A DNA stretch of 25,368 bases from an uncultured Roseburia sp. (GTDB taxonomy: Bacteria > Bacillota > Clostridia > Lachnospirales > Lachnospiraceae): the NCBI GenBank assembly GCA_910577925.1, contig CAJTOI010000035.1, positions 1 to 25,368 on the forward strand. Direction: 5' to 3'. The position numbers and the translations under genes are program-made. The notes beneath the pieces were generated by a model. That model saw only the letters and a program-made list of their open reading frames with translations, had not been told where the DNA came from and searched no databases. Below, one piece after another: positions 6,420 through 13,959 of this stretch (positions within the stretch are counted from its first letter, which is position 1; each line of letters opens with the position of its first letter).

Positions 6420-9251
6420 ATGCGGATTTCGGAGACCAAAATAAACGGGATGAAAAATCCGGTCGGGTTTTCCTTCCCGCGGGTGAGCTGCTCGTGGAAG
6501 GTGACCGACACGGAGAGTAAGACGCAGGCGCATGCCAAAATAACGGTGGCGCGCGACGCCGGGATGGAGACGGTCATCTGCGAGAAAGAGGGAAGCGCGT
6601 TAAGCAGCATCGGGGAGACGCTCGAAGTATCGTTAGAACCCCGCACGCGCTATTATTACCGCGTCGAGGTGACGGGGGACGCCGGGGATACGGCAAAAAG
6701 TGAGGTGTCCTGGTTTGAGACCGGAAAGATGAAAGAGGCCTGGAGCGCAAAATGGATCGGGCAGCAGGAGGGGGATGACTTTCACCCTGTCTTTGTGAAA
6801 GAATTTTCGCTTCCCGCGGAGGCGGTGCGGGCGCGGATTTATGTGACGGGCGTCGGCCTGTATGAGGCGTTTTTGAACGGAAAGAAAATCGGTTCTGACA
6901 TCCTTGCGCCCTTTTTCAACGATTACCGCTTCGGAATCCAGTATCAGACCTACGATATCACGGATCTGCTGCAAAGCGAGAATAAAATAGAACTCTCTCT
7001 GGGGAACGGATGGTTTAAAGGACGGCTGGGCTATGAGGGGGAGCGGGCGGTCTACGGCGATCAGTTTGCCGCGATCGCCGAGATGCATTTTGATTACGCG
7101 GACGGGAGCCATGCGGTGATCGGAACCGACGGGACCTGGAAGTATTTCGGAAGCGACACGGAACTGAGCGACATCTACGACGGGGAGCGCTGCAACCGTC
7201 TGCTGTGGGAAAATCGGCGCAACGAGTTAAAACCGGTCAGAATCGCGGAGGAAGAAAAAGAGGAGATTGTAAGACGGGAAAATCTGGTGGAGCGCTACAG
7301 CGTTCCGGTCACAGAAAAGGAAGAGCTGCCGGTACAGGAGGTGATTCGCTCTCCGAAGGGTGAGATCATTTTGGACTTCGGACAGAATTTTGCCGGGTAT
7401 GTGTGCGTGCATGCAAACGAGATGCGGCTTTCCCGGGGAATGCGGCTGACGCTTGATTTCGGGGAGATTTTGCAGGAAGGAAATTTTTATAACGAGAATT
7501 ACCGCACCGCGAAGGCGCAGTATGTGTATGTGTCGGACGGCAGAGAGGAGGAAATCCGGCCTCATTTTACTTATTTCGGATTCCGCTACGTCAGAGTTAC
7601 CCTGCAGGAAAAGGACGGGGAAGGAAACTGGACGGAGGCGACGGAGGCGTGCGGTGGCGTCGATTACAAAAAGTGTTTTGTCGGAAAAGCAGTGTACTCG
7701 GATCTGGATGTCACGGCGGAATTTCACTGCTCCGACGAAAAGCTGAACCGGCTGGCGGAAAACTGCATGTGGGGGCAGAAGTCAAACTTTCTGGATATGC
7801 CGACCGACTGTCCGCAGAGAGACGAGCGGTTAGGCTGGACGGGGGACGCGCAGGTGTTTGCGCCGACCGCCTGCATCAATATGGACACGAGGGCCTTTTT
7901 CGGCAAATTTCTGCGGGATTTGCGCGCGGACCAGAAACGAAACGGGGGAGTCATTCCGAACTATATCCCGAATTTTGCAAAAGGGCCGTCCGGCAGCAGT
8001 GTCTGGGGAGACGTTGCGACGTTTCTGCCGATGACGCTGTATGAGGCTTACGGTGATCTCGGAGCGTTAAAAGACGCATACCCGATGATGAAGGACTGGG
8101 TCGACTTTATCATCCGAGGGGATGCGGAGCACGGAAACCGGCATCTGTGGGATTTTGGCTTTCATTTCGGGGACTGGCTGGCGCAGGACGGCGTCACTGC
8201 GCAGAGCATGAAGGGCGGTACCGACGACTTTTTTGTGGCATCGGTCTATTACTATGCTTCGCTGAAAAAAACGGCGGAGGCGGCAAAGCTTTTGGGAGAA
8301 AAAGAGGATGCGGCTTTTTACGGAGCGAGGGCGGCCGAAGTTTATGAGGCGATTCTGGGAGAGTATGTGACCGCAAACGGAAGGCTTGCGGTGGATACGC
8401 AGACGGCGTATCTGCTCTGTCTGCGCTTCGGCATCTACCGGGAGAAGGACAGGATCATAGAAGGATTCCGTCTGCGGCTGAAAAAGGACTGCTATAAGAT
8501 CAAGGGAGGGTTTGTCGGGGCGACGACGATGTGTCAGGTCATGGCGGAACACGGACTGGAAGATCTGGCGTATTATCTGCTCTTTCAGGAGGGCTTCCCG
8601 GGCTGGATGCATTGTGTAAACCTCGGGGCGACGACTGTCTGGGAGCGCTGGAATTCCGTACTCGACGACGGCAGTATCAGCGGGACGGGGATGAATTCGC
8701 TGAATCACTATGCCTACGGCTCCGTCATGGAATATGTGTACCGGTATATCGGCGGAATCCGCCCGACGGCGCCGGGGTACCGGAGCGTTTCCATCGCGCC
8801 GCAGATAAATCCGCGGCTGACAAAAGTCCGTTATGCGTATCATTCTGTTTCCGGCACCTATGTGTCAGAGTGGGAAATCAAGAGGGACGGAAGTCTGTTT
8901 GTCCATGTGGAAGTGCCGTTTGACTGTCACGCCAAGCTGCACCTTCCGGGAACGGAGGAGACCGTCTCGCTTGGCGCGGGCGTATTTGAGAAAACATATC
9001 GGACCGCAAGGGATTATCGGAAACGCTATACGATGGACACGAGGCTCGAGGAGCTGCAATATGACGAAGAGGCGATGAAAATCCTGAAAGAAGATCTGCC
9101 GCTGGCGTATGCGCATATTGAGGCGCAGGACGCGGAGGAAATGTCGCTGAGTTTAGAGGAACTGCGCACGTTTTATTTTCTGGGCTTCAACCCGTCTATG
9201 GTGGATCATGCCGCGGAGAAACTGCTTGCGCTCTCGGTATTTTCACGGTGA
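6420..9251 (+). CDS. GH78 alpha-L-rhamnosidase
   Basis: Hydrolyses terminal alpha-L-rhamnose from plant glycosides, rhamnogalacturonan fragments or bacterial polysaccharides. The 943-residue chain has the family order: N-terminal Ig-like domain (about 1-100), a beta-sandwich with ARIYVTGVGLYEAFLNG and ILAPFFNDY (about 110-270), a concanavalin-like domain, the (alpha/alpha)6 catalytic barrel and a C-terminal beta-sandwich. The catalytic block DCPQRDERLGWTGDAQ (D463, D468, E469, D476) holds the general acid, and TTVWERW (E742) the general base. ATG 6420 is chosen because AGGAGG at 6405-6410 is well placed; an upstream TTG at 6399 lies before that site. There is no signal peptide, so it should act in the cytosol on imported oligosaccharides. 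With the GH3 start lost, its own promoter is uncertain. Confidence 0.95.
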   Translation: MRISETKINGMKNPVGFSFPRVSCSWKVTDTESKTQAHAKITVARDAGMETVICEKEGSALSSIGETLEVSLEPRTRYYYRVEVTGDAGDTAKSEVSWFETGKMKEAWSAKWIGQQEGDDFHPVFVKEFSLPAEAVRARIYVTGVGLYEAFLNGKKIGSDILAPFFNDYRFGIQYQTYDITDLLQSENKIELSLGNGWFKGRLGYEGERAVYGDQFAAIAEMHFDYADGSHAVIGTDGTWKYFGSDTELSDIYDGERCNRLLWENRRNELKPVRIAEEEKEEIVRRENLVERYSVPVTEKEELPVQEVIRSPKGEIILDFGQNFAGYVCVHANEMRLSRGMRLTLDFGEILQEGNFYNENYRTAKAQYVYVSDGREEEIRPHFTYFGFRYVRVTLQEKDGEGNWTEATEACGGVDYKKCFVGKAVYSDLDVTAEFHCSDEKLNRLAENCMWGQKSNFLDMPTDCPQRDERLGWTGDAQVFAPTACINMDTRAFFGKFLRDLRADQKRNGGVIPNYIPNFAKGPSGSSVWGDVATFLPMTLYEAYGDLGALKDAYPMMKDWVDFIIRGDAEHGNRHLWDFGFHFGDWLAQDGVTAQSMKGGTDDFFVASVYYYASLKKTAEAAKLLGEKEDAAFYGARAAEVYEAILGEYVTANGRLAVDTQTAYLLCLRFGIYREKDRIIEGFRLRLKKDCYKIKGGFVGATTMCQVMAEHGLEDLAYYLLFQEGFPGWMHCVNLGATTVWERWNSVLDDGSISGTGMNSLNHYAYGSVMEYVYRYIGGIRPTAPGYRSVSIAPQINPRLTKVRYAYHSVSGTYVSEWEIKRDGSLFVHVEVPFDCHAKLHLPGTEETVSLGAGVFEKTYRTARDYRKRYTMDTRLEELQYDEEAMKILKEDLPLAYAHIEAQDAEEMSLSLEELRTFYFLGFNPSMVDHAAEKLLALSVFSR

Positions 9252-9305
9252 GAAAGGCTGAAAGTTAAAATTTTCAAACGTCGAGAAAGGAATGTGGTTA
9301 TAGTA

Positions 9306-10721
9306 ATGAAAACGAAAGTGATGAACCCGTATCTGCCGTTAGACGAGTATATTCCCGACGGGGAGCCGCGGATTTTCGGGAACCGTCTCTATGTCTACGG
9401 CTCCCACGATTTCGCGGGAGGAGAGAAAAATTACTGCCCCGGGGACTATATGATCTGGTCGGCGCCTTTGGACGATCCCGGGAACTGGACCTGCGGCGGG
9501 GTGGGGTTTGCCAGAGCGCAGTGTCCCGAACTTGCCCCGGAGGATGCGATGGCCGCCCCGGATGTTGTGCAGGGGCCGGATAAGCGGTATTATCTGTACT
9601 TTAACACCAATATGCAAAGGGTGTGCCGCGTGGCGGTCAGCGATTCGCCGGGAGGCCCGTTTTCCTACTATGGCACCGTGCAGAAGCCGGACGGGACGCC
9701 GTATGAGGACTACAAAATGTTCGACCCCGGCGTCCTTGTGGATGAGGACGGCAGAATTTATCTCTATACGGGTTTTTGCATGCCGGGACCCGTGCCGGAA
9801 AAGTACCGGAATCTGCCGTCGCCGTTCGCGGCGACCAGTCTCGGGTTTGAGCTTGCGACGGATATGAAAACGATAAAGGACGGCCCGTACCCGGTCATTC
9901 CGGGCGGAAATGTGACGGAGGGCACCGGGTTTGAGGGACACGGATTCTACGAGGCGTCAAGCCCGCGGAAAATTGGTGGCGCTTATCTCATGGTATATTC
10001 CAGCGAACTGACGCATGAGCTGGCCTATGCGAGCGCCGAAGCGCCGTTTGGGCCGTACCGGTACGAGGGGGTGCTGATAAGCAATGCCGATCTGGGGTTT
10101 TGCGGCAATACGAGGCCGGTGATGCCGTTTGGGAATAATCACGGCGGACTTGTAAAACTCGCCGACGGGTGGTATATATTTTATCACAGGCAGACCCATG
10201 CGATCGAGTGCTGCAGGCAGGGATGCGCGGAAAAGCTGGCGCTCCGCGGCGACGGCCTGTTTGCGCAGACGGAAATCACAAGCTGCGGTTTAAACGGCGG
10301 GCCGCTGCCCGCGGAGGGAAGCTATAATGCGTGTTACTGCTGTCATCTGACTTCCACGGCGATAATGCCGGTGCGCCTTAAACCCGGGGAACACAGACGG
10401 GAGACGGAACCATACATTTTTGAGGACGGAGAGGAACATTATATTGCAAATATCCGTGCGGACGCCGTGGTGGGGTTTAAATATTTTTTATTTGAAAATG
10501 TCGGGGAGCTTGGACTTACACTGCGGGGGAACGGAGCGGTTGGCGTGTGCGCGCGGCTGGATCGGCCGGATGGCAGACCGGTAGGGGCCGCGCGGGAAGA
10601 ACTGACGCCGGAGTGGAAAACCTGCCGGCTTGTGCTGCCCGAAATCTCCGGCATCCATGCGCTTTATATCGAATTTGAGACGGAAGGCGGAATGGATTTC
10701 AAGGAAATCGCATTTTATTAA
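9306..10721 (+). CDS. GH43 family glycosidase with C-terminal CBM6-like module
   Basis: GH43 enzymes are five-bladed propellers that remove arabinofuranose or xylose. The N-terminal domain shows the three family acids: D18 in YIPDGEP (base), D140 in MFDPGVLVDEDG (pKa modulator) and E216 in YEASSPRK (acid). APDVV and the YLMVYSS blade are also present. From about residue 335 a separate region with YIFEDGEEHYIANI and FKYFLFENVGEL resembles a beta-sandwich carbohydrate-binding module such as CBM6. Substrate cannot be assigned. The start could be ATG 9306 or GTG 9294; the AAAGG at 9286-9290 is too far from the first and too close to the second, so translation may be weak. There is no signal peptide. 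It follows GH78 by 54 bases and is probably cotranscribed. Confidence 0.9.
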   Translation: MKTKVMNPYLPLDEYIPDGEPRIFGNRLYVYGSHDFAGGEKNYCPGDYMIWSAPLDDPGNWTCGGVGFARAQCPELAPEDAMAAPDVVQGPDKRYYLYFNTNMQRVCRVAVSDSPGGPFSYYGTVQKPDGTPYEDYKMFDPGVLVDEDGRIYLYTGFCMPGPVPEKYRNLPSPFAATSLGFELATDMKTIKDGPYPVIPGGNVTEGTGFEGHGFYEASSPRKIGGAYLMVYSSELTHELAYASAEAPFGPYRYEGVLISNADLGFCGNTRPVMPFGNNHGGLVKLADGWYIFYHRQTHAIECCRQGCAEKLALRGDGLFAQTEITSCGLNGGPLPAEGSYNACYCCHLTSTAIMPVRLKPGEHRRETEPYIFEDGEEHYIANIRADAVVGFKYFLFENVGELGLTLRGNGAVGVCARLDRPDGRPVGAAREELTPEWKTCRLVLPEISGIHALYIEFETEGGMDFKEIAFY

Positions 10722-10765
10722 AAAAGACGTTCGGTTCGAAATCAGTTGTGATAGGGAGGATTATT

Positions 10766-11326
10766 ATGAACCCTGACGCTTCAATTTTGCTGTGGATTCA
10801 GGAGTATGTGCGGTGTGACGCGCTGACTCCGGCAATGACGTTTATCACGCATCTGGGCGACGGCGGCGCGGTCTGGATTATACTGGCCGCGGTATGCCTG
10901 CTTTTTGGGAGAACCCGAACCGCGGGGGCGCTGGCCGCGGTCTCTATGGCCTGCAATTTCCTGGTCAACAACGTATTTTTGAAAAATTTTGTGGCCCGCA
11001 CAAGGCCTTACGAGGCGGTGGAAGGGCTTTCGCGCATCATTGAGGCCCAGAGAGACTTCTCGTTTCCGTCGGGGCATTCCGGCAGCTCGTTTGCGGCCGC
11101 GACAGTCATTTTTCTGATGTGTCCGCGCCGGTATGGGATTTCAGCGCTCGTGCTCGCGTCGGCAATTGCGCTGTCGCGGCTGTATGTGGGCGTGCATTAT
11201 CCCACGGATGTGCTGGCCGGCGGTCTGATTGGGGCCGCGGCAGCGATTCTTGTGTGCAGAGGATATGAAATGCTTGTATACAAGAGAAGGGCCAAGGCTC
11301 CGGGAACGGGCGGCGATACTGTATAA
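10766..11326 (+). CDS. PAP2-family membrane phosphatase
   Basis: An integral membrane phosphatase of the type acting on lipid phosphates such as undecaprenyl pyrophosphate or phosphatidic acid. The 186-residue chain carries all three active-site motifs: K73-x6-RP (KNFVARTRP), PSGH at 101-104 with the catalytic His, and SR-x5-H-x3-D (SRLYVGVHYPTD, H144, D148). Hydrophobic segments lie near 35-47, 55-72, 105-118, 126-140 and 148-168. GGGAGGA at 10754-10760 selects ATG 10766 over an in-frame GTG at 10748. It is 44 bases after the GH43 gene, yet has no obvious link to sugar degradation; it may simply be carried on the same transcript. A GntR-type operator sequence lies inside its last codons (11273-11284). 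Confidence 0.92.
   Translation: MNPDASILLWIQEYVRCDALTPAMTFITHLGDGGAVWIILAAVCLLFGRTRTAGALAAVSMACNFLVNNVFLKNFVARTRPYEAVEGLSRIIEAQRDFSFPSGHSGSSFAAATVIFLMCPRRYGISALVLASAIALSRLYVGVHYPTDVLAGGLIGAAAAILVCRGYEMLVYKRRAKAPGTGGDTV
11273..11284. promoter_or_regulatory. Palindromic operator, upstream copy (inside PAP2 3' end)
   Basis: CTTGTATACAAG, a perfect 12-bp palindrome, encoding LVYK of the PAP2 protein. It is identical to the copy at 11385-11396, centre-to-centre 112 bp. TTGTATACAA-type palindromes are typical for FadR/VanR-group GntR regulators. Placed upstream of the GH3 promoter it could be an auxiliary operator for looping. Confidence 0.5.
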
Positions 11327-11378
11327 AATGACAAAAAATGCAGGAATTATAAATAAAATCTAAAAAAATGAATAGAGG

Positions 11379-11407
11379 TTGACACTTGTATACAAGCATG
11401 TTATAGT
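11379..11407 (+). promoter_or_regulatory. Consensus sigma-A promoter of the intact GH3 gene
   Basis: TTGACA at 11379-11384 and TATAGT at 11402-11407 are separated by 17 bases, close to the ideal promoter. The spacer is occupied by the palindrome CTTGTATACAAG, so a bound repressor would block RNA polymerase directly. The start of transcription would fall near 11414, leaving a leader of about 90 bases. Confidence 0.88.
11385..11396. promoter_or_regulatory. Palindromic operator, promoter copy (GntR-type)
   Basis: A perfect 12-bp palindrome, CTTGTATACAAG, directly abutting the -35 hexamer and lying in the promoter spacer. The flanks extend the match with the upstream copy to 15 bases (ATGCTTGTATACAAG) when one copy is inverted. 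The regulator is not encoded in this window. Confidence 0.7.
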
Positions 11408-11412
11408 AAAAA

Positions 11413-11457
11413 CGGACAACGGCTGTCCGCAGATTTGGATAGAATCTATCAAATCTG
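11413..11457 (+). promoter_or_regulatory. Two tandem hairpins in the GH3 5' leader
   Basis: The first is CGGACA (11413-11418) with TGTCCG (11424-11429), loop of 5. The second begins at the next base: CAGATTTGGATAG (11430-11442) pairs with CTATCAAATCTG (11446-11457) with one bulged G and a 3-base loop. Neither is followed by a T run, so they do not look like terminators. Being at the very 5' end of the expected transcript, they may stabilise the mRNA. Confidence 0.6.
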
Positions 11458-11505
11458 AACAGAATATGGAGATTAAGTGGAAAAGGCAAAAGGAGGTTTT
11501 TGGGT

Positions 11506-13290
11506 ATGGTTGATATGAAAGCAAAACCGTTTTTTCTCTCGGATGAGGACTGCAAATGGGTGGAGGACACCATCGCAGGCATGAGCATCGAGGAGAAGAT
11601 CGGGCAGTTATTCTTCAACATGGGTTCTTCCAGAGAGGAAGACTATCTGAAAATGACGGTGGAGAAGTATCACATCGGCGGGATTCGTTATAATCCGGCG
11701 TCCGGAAAAGAGGTTCACGAGCAGAACCGCATCTTACAGGAAAACAGCAAGATTCCGCTGATTATTGCCTGCAATACCGAGAACGGCGGCAACGGCGCAT
11801 GCTCTGACGGCACGATGATTGCGCCGCAGACCAAGATCGGCGCGACAAGAGATACGAAATACGCTTACGAGCTGGGACGTATGTCCAACAAAGAGGCGGC
11901 GGCTATCGGATGCAACCTGTCTTTTGCACCGGTCAGCGATATCCTTTATAACTGGGAGAATCCGGTGATCGGACTCCGCACCTACGGCAATGACGTGGAC
12001 CGCGTATGCGAGATGACAAAGGCATATATGGACGGCGCGCACAGCAATGAAGGTTTCTGCTGTGCGGCAAAGCATTTCCCGGGCGACGGACTTGATTTCC
12101 GTGATCAGCATGTGGCAAACAGCGTGAATGACATGAGCTGCGAGGAGTGGGACGCTTCCTTCGGAAAGGTGTATCAGAACCTGATCGACAACGGCCTTGA
12201 GGCGATTATGGCCGGACATATCATGCAGCCCGCATACACCAGACATTTCAATCCGGATATCAAGGATGATGACATTCAGCCGGCAACCCTTTCCCCGGAG
12301 CTGATCGAAGGTCTGCTCCGCAAGAAACTGGGCTTTAACGGCATGGTGCTCACCGATGCCTCCCACATGGTAGGTCTGACCTGCCGGATGAAGAGAAGCG
12401 ACATACTTCCGGCGTCTATTGCGGCCGGTGTAGACATGTTCCTGTTCTTCAACGAGATGGACGAGGACTTTGCGAGTATGATGGAAGGCTACAAGAGCGG
12501 CGTGATCACCGAGGAGCGCCTCTCCGACGCACTGCACCGCATCCTTGCACTCAAAGCGCATATGGGACTCCACAAGAAAGCAAAGACAGACATCGTACCT
12601 CCGGTTTCTGAAATGGAAAAGATTGTCGGCTGCGAGGAGCACAAGGCGATGGCGAAGGAGATTTCCGACAAGGCGATCACACTCGTGAAATACAAGGACG
12701 AGGATGTGCTTCCGATGATTCCGGACCGCTACAAGAGAATCATGATCGTGTATGTGAAGGGCCTCTCCGCAGGCGTGATGGGCACGATGATGGCGAAGAT
12801 GATGGGCGGCAAGGCAAATCCGGCAGAGCGTCTGCGCGATAAACTGATCGAGAAAGGATTTGATGCGTTTATCTATGAGAGTCCGGTCGACGTGCTTGCA
12901 AAGCGTGCGGCTGCGGGCGAGAAGGTAGATATCAATATGTACTTTGCCGGCAAGACCGAGATTAAGGAGTTCCGCGAGAATCAGGATCTTATCATTACGC
13001 TCGTGGATATCGCAGGCGGCTTCCAGCCGGTGGCAAGACCGGGCTTTGGTATGAGCAAGGGCGGCGGAGAGATTCCGTGGTATGTACACGAGCTTCCGGT
13101 AGTCGTAGTGGGCTGCGGACAGCCGTTTGTACTCGCGGACATTCCGCAGGCGCGGACTTACATCAATACCTACGACAGTGCGGATCAGACGTTTGACGCG
13201 CTGATCGCGAAGCTGATGGAAGGAAAAGACGCGTTTAAGGGCGAGGATCCGGTTGACAGCTTCTGCGGTATGTGGGATACCAGATGCTAA
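11506..13290 (+). CDS. GH3 family glycosidase (NagZ-type motif), intact
   Basis: A 594-residue GH3 enzyme: a TIM barrel followed by an alpha/beta sandwich domain. It has MSIEEKIGQLF near the start, K189-H190-FPGDG with D200-Q-H202, and VLTDASHMVG with the presumed nucleophile D284. The K-H-F-P-G...D-x-H arrangement is the histidine acid/base loop typical of GH3 beta-N-acetylglucosaminidases (NagZ), here with PGDG and DQH in place of PGHG and DSH. Activity on beta-hexosamine is therefore plausible, but the second domain and carbohydrate neighbours leave room for another beta-glycoside. ATG 11506 lies 9 bases after AGGAGG (11491-11496). There is no signal peptide, so it acts in the cytosol. Codon choice is noticeably different from its neighbours (more AAG for Lys, more ATC for Ile), as in highly expressed genes. 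It is a single-gene unit with promoter, operator and terminator. Confidence 0.93.
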   Translation: MVDMKAKPFFLSDEDCKWVEDTIAGMSIEEKIGQLFFNMGSSREEDYLKMTVEKYHIGGIRYNPASGKEVHEQNRILQENSKIPLIIACNTENGGNGACSDGTMIAPQTKIGATRDTKYAYELGRMSNKEAAAIGCNLSFAPVSDILYNWENPVIGLRTYGNDVDRVCEMTKAYMDGAHSNEGFCCAAKHFPGDGLDFRDQHVANSVNDMSCEEWDASFGKVYQNLIDNGLEAIMAGHIMQPAYTRHFNPDIKDDDIQPATLSPELIEGLLRKKLGFNGMVLTDASHMVGLTCRMKRSDILPASIAAGVDMFLFFNEMDEDFASMMEGYKSGVITEERLSDALHRILALKAHMGLHKKAKTDIVPPVSEMEKIVGCEEHKAMAKEISDKAITLVKYKDEDVLPMIPDRYKRIMIVYVKGLSAGVMGTMMAKMMGGKANPAERLRDKLIEKGFDAFIYESPVDVLAKRAAAGEKVDINMYFAGKTEIKEFRENQDLIITLVDIAGGFQPVARPGFGMSKGGGEIPWYVHELPVVVVGCGQPFVLADIPQARTYINTYDSADQTFDALIAKLMEGKDAFKGEDPVDSFCGMWDTRC

Positions 13291-13320
13291 GCGTATAGAG
13301 TTTGAATGATCTGTTTACAG

Positions 13321-13365
13321 GAGGGCGTCCCTCAGTCATGAAATGACTGAGGGACGCCCTCTTTT
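13321..13365 (+). terminator. Strong intrinsic terminator of GH3
   Basis: A perfect 19-bp stem, GAGGGCGTCCCTCAGTCAT (13321-13339) with its complement at 13343-13361, a GAA loop and TTTT directly after. It lies 30 bases after the GH3 stop. Confidence 0.95.
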
Positions 13366-13433
13366 CATATGAGGGTAGCATAAGTGATTCATATTCTAAT
13401 CTTATGTTAATTTGTCATGAGCGGGGTGGTAAG

Positions 13434-13884
13434 ATGACGGAAGGTACGCCAAAGCGTAAGATAAAAGACAGTGTATTTACGAATTTATTTCAAGATAGAA
13501 AGTATCTGCTTCAATTATACAAGGCACTCCACCCAGAGGATTGCAATGTGACGGAAGATGCGATTGCAGATGTCACAATTAAGCATGATATTTACGGGCA
13601 AAAGAAAAAATATTCCCGACACAATATCACTTTCTAAGGAATTTTTTAACGGAGCAAAGATTGCCATTGATACAGAAGTGAAAGTTTTATATCAAGAAAA
13701 TGAGAAAGATATTATCGGGCAGTATATATTTTAGAGAAAAATATATGGAAAAACGAAACAGGCAGTAACAGAAACAATTCGTATTTGCAAAGACAGAAAT
13801 GTATTGAAAGAGTATCTCGAAAGCAAGGAACAGGAGGTTGTGGATATTATGATGACACTATTTGATAACAAAATAACAGCGTAA
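13434..13884 (+). pseudogene. Rpn-family recombination-promoting nuclease/transposase-like gene, decayed
   Basis: The frame from ATG 13434 reads KIKDSVFTNLFQDRKYLLQLYKALHPED then VTEDAIADVTI, the N-terminus of the PD-(D/E)XK Rpn group common in gut Clostridia. The central part with the nuclease residues is missing. Near 13605, within an A-rich run, homology moves to another frame: ISLSKEFFNGAKIAID and KDIIGQYIF, then an in-frame TAG at 13732-13734, then TKQAVTETIRICKDR and LKEYLESKEQEVVDIMMTLFD to a stop at 13882-13884. So there is an internal deletion, a frameshift and a nonsense codon. It sits between two strong terminators and is probably silent. Confidence 0.85.
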
Positions 13885-13912
13885 AGGCGTATGGAACATA
13901 AAATTGTAAAAC

Positions 13913-13959
13913 AGCAGGCTGCGCGGCAATCTGAAAATTGCCGCGCAGCCTGCTTTTTT
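13913..13959. terminator. Bidirectional terminator between the Rpn remnant and asnB
   Basis: A perfect 18-bp stem, AGCAGGCTGCGCGGCAAT (13913-13930) with 13937-13954, loop CTGAAA. Six T residues follow on the plus strand. On the minus strand the hairpin begins 3 bases after the asnB stop and is followed by GTTTTA, a weaker tract, so it most likely ends asnB as well. Confidence 0.9.

Noticed and set aside
11734..13089. 451-codon minus-strand open frame inside the intact GH3 gene
   Set aside because: His-rich composition typical of an antisense frame over biased codons; no ribosome site or domain.
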